Below, piece after piece: positions 31,327-39,210 of a DNA stretch of 64,000 bases. How positions within the stretch are numbered: the stretch's first letter is position 1; every line of letters starts with the position of its first letter. This DNA is from Dyella sp. C9 (lineage in GTDB: Bacteria > Pseudomonadota > Gammaproteobacteria > Xanthomonadales > Rhodanobacteraceae), in the NCBI RefSeq assembly GCF_003332825.1, contig NZ_QIRF01000002.1, forward strand, positions 310,001 through 374,000, read 5' to 3'. The notes beneath the pieces are model-generated. The model saw only the letters and a program-made list of their open reading frames with translations, made no database searches and was not told the DNA's origin. Both the position numbers and the translations under genes were made by a program.

Positions 31327-31778
31327 GGAACACCCGTAGGCCTGCCCACCAGGGGGCGCGGCTGCGTGTAGGAAAGGGCAGGGTCCACCGCGAAGCGGCT
31401 ATGCAGCGCAGTTCGACCCAGCAACATCGGAAACAGCATATGGCGGCGATCGGTCAGATTGATGTCGACCTCGAAAAGTTCACCAGCCAGTATCACTTCA
31501 GTGCGAATGAACCAGCGCAGGGTGCGGCGCCCGCCCGTATCGGTGACCGCCCGGCGGTCCAGCGCGGGCGTTTCGCAAGTGACGCCCACGCGATGACGAC
31601 CGCCGATGTTCACGGCGAAGCGCAGCCAGGTGTCGCCATCGCGTTCGAAGCTTTCCAGCGTGTCCACGTGCAACGAGCTGCTGCGCGCGCCGGTGTCGAG
31701 CTTGACCTTGAGAACGGGAATGCCGAGCAACGGCAACGCCAGACGCTCCCGCCAGCCGAGGGTGATCACATCCGCCAT
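31323..31778 (-). CDS. RimK-associated retropepsin-like aspartic protease
   Basis: 151 aa. The [11 protein letters not shown] motif puts the catalytic-type Asp at residue 28, as in single-domain retropepsin-like proteins often annotated as ATP-dependent zinc proteases. LLGRTAL near the C-terminus completes the fold signature. It would work as a homodimer. It is translationally coupled to rimK, and the pair is commonly conserved, suggesting that it trims the product or a partner of the glutamate ligase. Confidence 0.88.
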   Translation of the reverse strand: MADVITLGWRERLALPLLGIPVLKVKLDTGARSSSLHVDTLESFERDGDTWLRFAVNIGGRHRVGVTCETPALDRRAVTDTGGRRTLRWFIRTEVILAGELFEVDINLTDRRHMLFPMLLGRTALHSRFAVDPALSYTQPRPLVGRPTGVP

Positions 31779-31838
31779 TATCAGCGTACGCCGCAGGGTT
31801 GCCTGAAAGGGAGCTCGGTGGGGTCGGGAGCTTCAAGT

Positions 31839-31912
31839 GGAGCGGGTGAAGGGAATCGAACCCTCGTCAGTAGCTTGGGAAGCTACAGCTCTACCATTGA
31901 GCTACACCCGCA
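31839..31912 (-). tRNA. tRNA-Gly (anticodon CCC)
   Basis: On the minus strand the cloverleaf reads GCGGGTG acceptor, TAGCTCAATGGTAGAGC D arm, GTAGC-TTCCCAA-GCTAC anticodon arm with CCC at positions 34-36, the GGGTTCGATTCCC T arm, and CACCCGC closing the acceptor, followed by T and an encoded CCA. All stems pair. Confidence 0.96.
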
Positions 31913-32151
31913 ACGCTGGGCGATGGTAACCCGGGACCGACGGACTTTGGAACCGTCGCCACGACCAAACCCGGGATGAACCGGACATGGCGGCCGGCTG
32001 AATCAACGTGTGGCGCCGATGGGGGAAGTTCTTGCCCACAGCCGATCCACCATCCGCATAATGCGGCCGTCGACGTCCACCCGTGCCTGTGCGTTTTTAC
32101 GGATGGCGTAAACCTGCCCGCGATGACTCGCGCCCTGCCCCGGAGAATTCG

Positions 32152-34290
32152 ATGCGTTTGCTTTCTGCTTCCCTGACGTCGCCAAGGGGTTGGCGATGGT
32201 TGGCGGCGGCCCTGTTGATCTGTGCCACTGGCCTGGCACAGGCCCAGACCCAGGCACCTCCGGCCGACAGCGGCGCGGCGGGTGATCCACCGTCCCGCGT
32301 GGCCCGCCTGTCCTACCGCACCGGCGACGTTGGCCTGTTGCCGGCCGGTGAAAAGAACTGGGGCGATGCCAGCCTCAACCGTCCGCTGACCACCGGCGAT
32401 CGCCTGTCCACGGGTGAAGGCGCGCGCGCCGAGCTGGAGCTGGGTGGCGGCACCGTGCGTATCGCCGACGACTCGGACTTCGGCTTCCTCACCCTCAACG
32501 CCCAGCTGACCCAGGTGGAATTGACCCAGGGCACACTCAACCTGGCCGTACGCAATCTGGACGAAGGCCAGAGCTACGAGGTGGACACCCCCACGGTGGC
32601 GCTGGTGGTGACCGAGCCGGGCACCTATCGCGTGGACATCAGCGAGGACGGCAAATCCACCCGCATCACCGATTTCAACGGCCGCGCGACGGTCTATGGC
32701 GAAGGCGGCGCGCAACGCCTGGTCGCCTCCGGCCGCACCTACGAGTTCGCGGACTCCTCGCTCAACGAGGTGATGATCAGCGACATCAGCGGCAGCGATG
32801 ACTTCGACGCCTGGTGCAGCAGCCGCGACCAGCGTTACCAGCAGCAGGGTGCTTCGGACCAGTACGTTTCCGACGACATGGTCGGTACCCAGGACCTGGA
32901 CCAATACGGCAGCTGGCAGCCGGATTCCGACTACGGCCAGGTCTGGTACCCGGCTAGCGTCGGCGTGGACTGGGCGCCCTATCGCACGGGCCATTGGGCC
33001 TATGTGGGGCCCTGGGGCTGGACCTGGGTGGATGATGCCCCGTGGGGCTTCGCGCCCTATCACTATGGCCGCTGGGCCTTCATCCGCGGACGCTGGGGCT
33101 GGGTACCCGGCCCGGTGGCGGTACGCCCGGTATATGCGCCGGCCCTGGTCGCGTTCGTCGGCGGACCCGGCCTCAACGTGTCCATCGGCATCGGTGGTGG
33201 TGGCCCGGTGGGCTGGTTCCCGCTGGGACCGGGCGAGGTCTACAACCCGTGGTACCACGTGAGCCGCGGCTACTACACCAACGTCAACGTCACCAACATC
33301 TACGTGCGCAACGACCGCAACGTGGTGATCAACAACATCAACAACCACTACAACTACTTTGCCTCGGGCCGCCCGATGCCGGACCAGCGCTTCATGAACC
33401 GTGAAGCGCCGCGGGCCTTCACCGCCATGCAGGCCCAGGATTTCGCCGCGGCACGCAGCGTCCAGCGCAACATGGTCGCCGCCGACCCGCAGCACTTCGC
33501 TGCGGCGCCGGTGATGGCCCGCGGCCTCGGCCTGCAGCCGAGCCAGGCCAGCTTTGCGCCGCCGCGTACCGCCAGCGCCCGTTCGCTGCCGGCGGGCGGA
33601 TTCCAGCGCGAGGTCGTGGCGCGCAATGCACCGGTCGCGGCCTTCGCGGCACGCCCCAATCCGACGCCCGGCACCCCGCGCGGCCCTGCCCCGTCGCCCA
33701 CCCAGGTACGGGTATTGGGCAGCACGCCAAGCGGAAACCGCGCAGCCATGCCGGCCGCGGCGGCCGCTCCCGCCATGCGTGCGCCCATGAGCCAGGGCAG
33801 CCCGGCGGCGGGCGGACGGCCGGACGAGTTGCCCTCGGCCCGCTTCGCCCGTCCGCAAGGAGGGGAAGAGCGCGCCTACCAGGGCAACCGCCAGCAACCG
33901 GCCAACAACCAACCGCGCCCGGGGGTCAGCTACATCCCCAGTGCCGAGGAGGACCGTGCGGCTCGAATGCAGCCACAGCCCGGCACCCTGCCGGCCGAGC
34001 AGCACTTCGAGCGCGCCCAGCCGGCCCCTCAGGAAAACGCCCAGCGCTTCAACCAGCCGCGCCAGGAACCGCAGGCTCCTCGTTATGAGGCGCAGCCTCA
34101 GCAGCGAAACCAGCCCCAGGGGGGTTACCAGGGGCCGCAAGGTGGCTACCAGGGGCCTCAGCGCAGCTACGAACAGCCCCATGTCGAGCAGGCGCCGCAC
34201 CCCCAGGGCAACAACGGCCAGCAGGGTCGACCGCAAGGCAACCACGACGAGCATCACCCGCCGCCGCGCAAGGACGACCAGCACAACTGA
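32152..34290 (+). CDS. Large secreted FecR-domain / DUF6600-like protein
   Basis: 712 aa from the ATG at 32152 (CGGAGAA before it). Signal peptide with LAAALLICATGLAQAQ. Residues about 45-170 form a FecR-like beta domain (LTTGDRLSTGEGARAELELG, TRITDFNGRATVYGEGG). Then comes a Trp/Tyr/Gly-rich module (WAPYRTGHWAYVGPWGW, WGFAPYHYGRWAFIRGRWGW), typical of DUF6600, followed by an Asn-rich stretch. The last 250 residues are Pro/Gln/Arg-rich and low-complexity. No sigma-factor or anti-sigma partner lies nearby, so a structural or scaffold role at the envelope is more likely than signalling. It ends 20 bases before a strong terminator. Confidence 0.85.
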   Translation: MRLLSASLTSPRGWRWLAAALLICATGLAQAQTQAPPADSGAAGDPPSRVARLSYRTGDVGLLPAGEKNWGDASLNRPLTTGDRLSTGEGARAELELGGGTVRIADDSDFGFLTLNAQLTQVELTQGTLNLAVRNLDEGQSYEVDTPTVALVVTEPGTYRVDISEDGKSTRITDFNGRATVYGEGGAQRLVASGRTYEFADSSLNEVMISDISGSDDFDAWCSSRDQRYQQQGASDQYVSDDMVGTQDLDQYGSWQPDSDYGQVWYPASVGVDWAPYRTGHWAYVGPWGWTWVDDAPWGFAPYHYGRWAFIRGRWGWVPGPVAVRPVYAPALVAFVGGPGLNVSIGIGGGGPVGWFPLGPGEVYNPWYHVSRGYYTNVNVTNIYVRNDRNVVINNINNHYNYFASGRPMPDQRFMNREAPRAFTAMQAQDFAAARSVQRNMVAADPQHFAAAPVMARGLGLQPSQASFAPPRTASARSLPAGGFQREVVARNAPVAAFAARPNPTPGTPRGPAPSPTQVRVLGSTPSGNRAAMPAAAAAPAMRAPMSQGSPAAGGRPDELPSARFARPQGGEERAYQGNRQQPANNQPRPGVSYIPSAEEDRAARMQPQPGTLPAEQHFERAQPAPQENAQRFNQPRQEPQAPRYEAQPQQRNQPQGGYQGPQGGYQGPQRSYEQPHVEQAPHPQGNNGQQGRPQGNHDEHHPPPRKDDQHN

Positions 34291-34310
34291 CGTCCCGTTC
34301 CATGACGAGA

Positions 34311-34336
34311 GGCCCGGCACATGCCGGGCCTTTTTT
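34311..34336 (+). terminator. Rho-independent terminator
   Basis: GGCCCGGC and GCCGGGCC pair around ACAT and are followed by six T. It ends the transcript of the FecR/DUF6600 gene just before thiS. Confidence 0.92.
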
Positions 34337-34379
34337 CGTGCGGGGCGGCATCCTTGGCCACAGCCGCTACAATAGGCGG

Positions 34380-34580
34380 ATGCATATCACGCTCAACGGC
34401 AGCCCACGGGACTGCGCCCCCGCCACGACCGTCGCCCAGTTGCTGCAGGAGGCCGGTTACGGCTCCCGCCGCGTCGCCGTGGAAGTGAACCACGAGATTG
34501 TTCCCCGCAGCCTGCACGTCAGCCACGCGCTGGCCGATGGCGACCAGGTCGAGATCGTGCACGCCATCGGCGGCGGCTAA
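34380..34580 (+). CDS. thiS: Sulfur carrier protein ThiS
   Basis: 66 aa from the ATG at 34380, a ubiquitin-like protein ending in HAIGGG, which supplies the Gly-Gly tail that is adenylated and thiocarboxylated. It carries sulfur for thiazole formation in thiamine synthesis. It is 54 bases before thiG on the same strand. Confidence 0.93.
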   Translation: MHITLNGSPRDCAPATTVAQLLQEAGYGSRRVAVEVNHEIVPRSLHVSHALADGDQVEIVHAIGGG

Positions 34581-34634
34581 GGCCACGCCCCCACTCCCCC
34601 GGCGTCATCACCCGCTGGCGCCCGCAGCCAAGAC

Positions 34635-35441
34635 ATGACGATGAACACCAAGACGTTCGACACCGCCGATCCGCTCGTCATTGCCGGCAAGAGCTATGGC
34701 TCGCGCCTGCTCACCGGCACCGGCAAGTACAAGGACTTCGACGAAACCCGCCGCGCGACCCAGGCCGCCGGCGCCGAGATCGTCACGCTGGCGATCCGCC
34801 GCGTGAACATCGGCCAGGACGCCAGCCAGCCGAACCTGCTCGATGCGTTGCCGCCCGAAGAATTCACCCTGCTGCCCAACACCGCCGGCTGCTACAACGC
34901 GGTGGACGCGGTGCGCACATGCAAGCTCGCCCGCGAGCTGCTGGACGGGCACAAGCTGGTGAAGCTGGAAGTGCTGGGCGACCAGCGCACCCTCTTCCCC
35001 GACGTGGTGGAAACCCTCAAGGCCGCCGAAACGCTGGTCGCCGACGGCTTCGACGTGATGGTCTACACCAGCGATGACCCGATCCTGGCCAAGCGCCTGG
35101 AAGACATAGGCTGCGTGGCGGTGATGCCGCTCGCCGCGCCGATCGGCTCGGGGCTGGGCATCCAGAACCGCTACAACCTGCTGGAGATCATCGAGAACGC
35201 CAAGGTGCCGATCATCGTCGACGCCGGCGTGGGCACGGCGTCCGACGCTGCCATCGCGATGGAACTGGGTTGCGATGGCGTGCTGATGAATACGGCGATT
35301 GCCGGCGCCAAGGATCCGGTGCTGATGGCCCATGCGATGAAGCTGGCCATTCAGGCAGGTCGCGCCGCCTTCAAGGCCGGACGCATCCCGCGCAAGCGCT
35401 TTGCCTCGGCGTCGAGCCCGATCGACGGCACCATCGGCTGA
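34635..35441 (+). CDS. thiG: Thiazole synthase
   Basis: 268 aa, a TIM-barrel enzyme. The substrate Schiff-base Lys lies in [10 protein letters not shown] (about residue 110), and the phosphate-binding Gly residues lie in [13 protein letters not shown] and [11 protein letters not shown]. The ATG at 34635 is followed by a second in-frame ATG at 34641; either could be used. It builds thiazole phosphate from DXP, dehydroglycine and ThiS thiocarboxylate. Confidence 0.96.
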   Translation: MTMNTKTFDTADPLVIAGKSYGSRLLTGTGKYKDFDETRRATQAAGAEIVTLAIRRVNIGQDASQPNLLDALPPEEFTLLPNTAGCYNAVDAVRTCKLARELLDGHKLVKLEVLGDQRTLFPDVVETLKAAETLVADGFDVMVYTSDDPILAKRLEDIGCVAVMPLAAPIGSGLGIQNRYNLLEIIENAKVPIIVDAGVGTASDAAIAMELGCDGVLMNTAIAGAKDPVLMAHAMKLAIQAGRAAFKAGRIPRKRFASASSPIDGTIG

Positions 35442-35456
35442 GCAAGACCATCCGCT

Positions 35457-35559
35457 CGTCATCCCCGCGAGGCGCTTTTCAACAGCCGCAGGCTGGTCAA
35501 GCGGGGATCCAGCGACTTTCCGAGTCTGGCCGCCAGCTCAGGCCATCGCAGGAATGACG
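35457..35559. repeat. Degenerate MITE/REP-like repeat (CGTCATCCCCGC type)
   Basis: CGTCATCCCCGC (35457-35468) pairs with GCGGGGAT (35501-35508) and is followed by CCAGCGACTTT; a closing ATGACG is at 35554-35559. This is the layout of the widespread CGTCATTCCCGCG...GCGGGAATCCAGCGACTTT family. It fills the thiG-trmB gap. Confidence 0.55.
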
Positions 35560-35631
35560 CGCGGGGAGAACGAACCACCGCCCTGCCCTCACACGCCCCT
35601 CGGCGAGGGGCGTCACGTTGACGAACTGCGT

Positions 35632-36336
35632 ATGACCCACGACCACGACGACGCCAGCAAACCCGAATACATGCGCCGCATCCGCAGCTTCGTGCTGCGC
35701 GAAGGACGCATGACGCCCGCGCAGCAGCGCGCGTTTGACGAGCACTGGGCTCGCTTCGGCATCGACTACACAGGCGCACCGCAGAACTTCGCCGAGCGTT
35801 TCGGTCGCACGGCTCCGCTCGTGCTGGAAATCGGCTTCGGCAACGGCGAGGCATTGGCGTGGGCCAGCGAACACGACCTGGAGCGCAACTTCATCGGCGT
35901 GGAAGTGCATGGCCCTGGCGTCGGCCGCCTGATGAACGCGCTGGCAGCGCGCGACGCGCAGAACGTGCGCCTGTACAAGCACGATGCCGTTGAAGTACTG
36001 GAGAACGAGATTCCCGAGGGAACGCTGGCCGAAGCGCGCATCTGGTTCCCTGACCCATGGCACAAGAAGCGCCACAACAAGCGCCGCATCATCCAGCCCG
36101 AGTTCGTTGCCTTGCTCGCCTCGCGCATGGCGCCGAACGGCCTGCTGCACCTGGCCACCGACTGGCAACCCTACGCCGAGCACATGCTGGAGGTGATGGA
36201 AGCCGCCCCCGCATGGCGCAACGCCGTCGGCCCCGGCCAATACGCCGAGAAACCCGACTGGCGCATCGAAACCCATTTCGAACGCCGCGGCCTCAAGCTA
36301 GGCCACGGCGTGTGGGACCTGCTTTATCGCGCTTAA
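35632..36336 (+). CDS. trmB: tRNA (guanine-N7-)-methyltransferase
   Basis: 234 aa from the ATG at 35632; the in-frame extension upstream crosses a repeat. A Rossmann methyltransferase fold with [11 protein letters not shown] as the SAM loop, HDAVEVL, and the family marker [14 protein letters not shown], then [17 protein letters not shown]. It makes m7G46 in tRNA. Its product SAH is cleared by AhcY. Confidence 0.96.
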   Translation: MTHDHDDASKPEYMRRIRSFVLREGRMTPAQQRAFDEHWARFGIDYTGAPQNFAERFGRTAPLVLEIGFGNGEALAWASEHDLERNFIGVEVHGPGVGRLMNALAARDAQNVRLYKHDAVEVLENEIPEGTLAEARIWFPDPWHKKRHNKRRIIQPEFVALLASRMAPNGLLHLATDWQPYAEHMLEVMEAAPAWRNAVGPGQYAEKPDWRIETHFERRGLKLGHGVWDLLYRA

Positions 36337-36421
36337 ATCTCTGCGTCATGCGCGACCCGGGCAAGCTTGCTCACGTTAGCTCGTGCAGGCCATCCACATT
36401 CGTAATCAAGCGTCACTATGA

Positions 36422-37473
36422 TTACTCGTAGCTCATCGTGATGGTCGCCGTCGACACGACCGTCCCGCCCGTCATGGCACCCGTACGGTAATACTGGGCC
36501 GTCATGGGGATGTCCATGGTGGTATTGCTGCCAACGTTCCCGATGTCCAAGCCCTGTCCCAACGTCACCGGCGCACCATTCCAGACCAATTGGATGCCGA
36601 CACCTTGTGCACTGCCGCTGCTGGAGAGCACGGTCGGCGCCACGGTTGACCCGTCCAGTTGCATCGATACCGCGGTCTGGGTGACACAATTTTCCAGGGA
36701 GATGGTGAAGTTCGTAGGCTTGGCGGTGGTGCCGGTCGCGGCAAAGTCAGCGACCGAAGCCTTGGGCAGATTGACCGTCTGGTTGGCCGTTCCCGTCGTG
36801 ATCGAACATGCCGGCTCCACAAACTCGAACGTCACCGGCGATGTGACTTCAGCACCGAACTGATAAGTGCACCCCCCAGTGGCGTAGTGAGCACGCTGGA
36901 GCACGAATAGTTTCCGCTCGCATTGCCGAATTGATAACCGAACCGAACCAGCGAATCAGAGAAGGTTCCCGAGGTCAGGGCGGTGCTTGTGCGAACCAGG
37001 TTCAAGGTGAATTGATATGTTGAGGTCGAACTGAGCGCCGCCATGTTGCCGGGCCCCATGCCACCCGGACCAAAGTTGTCGCCGCCGTTGGTACCGTAGG
37101 CTGTTGGCTTGATGAGCTGGCCATTCGTCCCAAACATCTGATAACCAAGGCCGGGCATCGACGTGCCATAGGCATTCAACACCATTTGCCCCGTCTGTAT
37201 AGGGGACTGCGGGGTGTAATTCATGGCCCAGCCACCGCCTACGCCGTTGGTGGCATCACAGGTCACGGTCAAGGTAACGACGGCGGAACTGACGACCTGC
37301 CCCACCGGCGTAGCCTTGTTGATCTTTACAACGGACGGGGTGAAAGGCGAAGTCGACGTCACGCCGGAGCAATTTGCCAACACCTCGCCACCGGTGAACA
37401 TCAATAGAAACACGACCAGCAACTGCAAGAACATGCCGCCACGTCGCAATACAGGGGCGCTGAAAAACTCCAT
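36422..37473 (-). pseudogene. Two-domain fimbrial adhesin (adhesin 2) split by a frameshift at a G6 run
   Basis: The first frame starts at 37473 with a signal peptide (LLVVFLLMFTGGEVLA) and encodes the receptor-binding-type domain up to YSCSSVLTTPLGG. There the frame is lost and runs into a stop at 36832. A second frame takes over exactly at the G6 run (C6 on the plus strand, 36872-36877) with CTYQFGAEVTSP and continues as a classic fimbrial (pilin) domain, CSITTGTANQTVNLPKASV, to the C-terminal TITMSYE. The interval is 1052 bases; one extra G gives an unbroken 350-aa frame. Last gene of the fimbrial operon. Confidence 0.85.
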
Positions 37474-37547
37474 GGCCATAACCTCGCTGCACTTCGGTTG
37501 AAGTGCTGATTTCGTCATCTCGTGACCAGCGGCAAAGCGCATCAATG

Positions 37548-37890
37548 GATTCGATCTCCGCACCGCCCTTGTTGGCACGTGCCGGCAACTGGTAACTGAT
37601 ACGGCAGGTCCTGCCCTCCTCGCCCTCAACGAACCAGCAGATCGCCGCCCTCTTCGCCTCCGCGAACAAACAATTGCCGTCCTTGACCCACCAGGCCGAC
37701 AACCTGGTCATTCATGTCCAACACCTCGACACCAAACGGAAGCGGCTCCTGGTTGGAATGCGTTGCACGAATCAGCACCGGAGAAAAAGGGGGCAGCGTG
37801 CCTTTTGGGGGGGCGCCTAGGGAGCCGTGTGGGATTTGCTGTATCGAAAGTGCTGAGTGGCACAGCCCTCACCCCCAGGAGCCCGTGCGG
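37548..37890 (-). pseudogene. Remnant of a fimbrial usher C-terminus
   Basis: Translation in shifting frames gives PLSTFDTAN, then VLIRATHSNQEPLPFGVEVLD and VVGLVGQGRQLFVRGGEEGG, then after a one-base shift RTCRISYQLPARANKGG and IESIDALC. This follows the end of the intact usher (KFDTVSGRAVLIKAT, VVGQGGQVFVRGAENGG, CRVQYSLPPRVKGDQ) block by block. The remnant holds at least two frame changes, a G7 run at 37807-37813 and no upstream usher sequence. It lies exactly between the two adhesin genes. Confidence 0.75.
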
Positions 37891-37932
37891 AGCGGATGCT
37901 CCCTTCGAGCGTTGAACCAAGGACACCGACGG

Positions 37933-39165
37933 CTACTGATAATCCAGCGTGAATGTCATGGCACTCGTCACCACGCCCGGCGACAACGGGTTTGCCACAC
38001 GGGTGTAGCGCGCATAGTAGGAGTGGGTGAACGTCATGTTCGCCTGGATCGTCCCGAAGTCGTTGCGCACACGAAACGGCAGAGGGTTCTGGTTCTGCTC
38101 GAGAATCTGCACCCCCAATCCCGAAGCACTACTTGCCCCACTTTGCAGGCCCAGTATTCCGTTGTTCTGGTCGATCAGGTTGATGCCCGGCGCCGCATCA
38201 AGAGTGATGCCAACCACCGAGTTGCTGTCACAGTTCAGAGCGATGTTGAAGCTCGTGGTGCCCGCATACGCACCGATGCTGCCCAAATTGCTCACAGACA
38301 CGGTCGGCAAGCTTACTGTCTGGGGATACGTGATATTGCAGGTAATGCTCTTGAGTTCCATGTCGCCCGTCGGGTAGATCGAGCTACTGCCAGTGTAGAT
38401 GTTTCCCATGTCCTCGTTGAGCACGATACCGGTGTTGTAAACGCCGAATGCCCAGGCTCCCGTGCCCGTAGGGCCACCTGACAGCACCCCGCCAGTAGCA
38501 GGTATGGTTCCGGGCGCCCGCACCAATTCGTACGTGCCAGAGAAGCTATAGGCTCCCCCTGCCGCGACGTGCCCGATCACCGAATTACACGCCTGGCCGG
38601 AGCCACCAGTAATGGGGTTACCGCCACTATCGCGCAGTCGCATGCCCACGCCGGATACCGTGGTCGTATAGATACCTGGTTGTATCTCCGTCGACCCCGC
38701 ATTCAATGTGCATGCCACGATGGTGCTACCCACCTGGATGATATTTGGCGATCCTTGCCCAAGCACACACGTGCCCGCAATCGTGAAAGGCCGAGACGTG
38801 CCGGGTATCGTGTCCCCCACCTGCAATGAACTGGATACCAAAATGGTTGGCGAGTAGGAAAATGACGTAGGTAGTCCTGCTGTAGCCGCGCAGAGCGTCG
38901 CCGCATGGGAGGTCGCTTGAAAGCCAACGAGCAGAAAAAGGGCCACAAGCAGCCTTAGGCCAAGGCGCTTCCGTCCGCCACGATCCTTCGCAAAAGCATG
39001 ACTGCCTGACCCAGCGTAAGTGCCCGCCAAGGCTTCGACACAACAACGTGGCCGCGCTTTACTCACCGCCCGCCTCCGTGCGCCTGAACACCCTGAGCGC
39101 GAGCTCAAACTACGCAACCAAGGAATGCGACACCGGTTGAACACATTAACAAAGCCCATCTTCAT
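37933..39165 (-). CDS. Fimbrial tip adhesin (adhesin 1)
   Basis: 410 aa from the ATG at 39165, preceded by AGAGGAG (39159 is an alternative). The hydrophobic signal segment (LRLLVALFLLVGFQATSHA) lies unusually far in, near residues 66-90, after a basic Cys/Arg/Ser-rich leader. The mature part has an N-terminal receptor-binding-type domain with several Cys, then a C-terminal pilin domain beginning near ITCNITYPQTVSLPTVSVSNL and ending in the beta-strand pattern AMTFTLDYQ, typical for donor-strand exchange. It follows the usher by 45 bases. An in-frame TTG at 39204 is possible but weak. Confidence 0.82.
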   Translation of the reverse strand: MKMGFVNVFNRCRIPWLRSLSSRSGCSGARRRAVSKARPRCCVEALAGTYAGSGSHAFAKDRGGRKRLGLRLLVALFLLVGFQATSHAATLCAATAGLPTSFSYSPTILVSSSLQVGDTIPGTSRPFTIAGTCVLGQGSPNIIQVGSTIVACTLNAGSTEIQPGIYTTTVSGVGMRLRDSGGNPITGGSGQACNSVIGHVAAGGAYSFSGTYELVRAPGTIPATGGVLSGGPTGTGAWAFGVYNTGIVLNEDMGNIYTGSSSIYPTGDMELKSITCNITYPQTVSLPTVSVSNLGSIGAYAGTTSFNIALNCDSNSVVGITLDAAPGINLIDQNNGILGLQSGASSASGLGVQILEQNQNPLPFRVRNDFGTIQANMTFTHSYYARYTRVANPLSPGVVTSAMTFTLDYQ

Positions 39166-39210
39166 ATCTCCTCTCGTGCGCACCTTCATCGCACTCGATT
39201 TCAAATTTCA

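Noticed and set aside
31891-34320. Long minus-strand open frame (about 800 codons) opposite the FecR/DUF6600 gene
   Set aside because: It is Arg/Ala/Val-rich without a recognisable domain and crosses the tRNA-Gly gene. The plus-strand frame has a signal peptide, domains and a terminator.
36832-37629. Two separate complete proteins instead of one frameshifted adhesin
   Set aside because: The second frame has no ribosome site or signal peptide and begins exactly where the first loses homology; pilin domains alone without export signal would not function.
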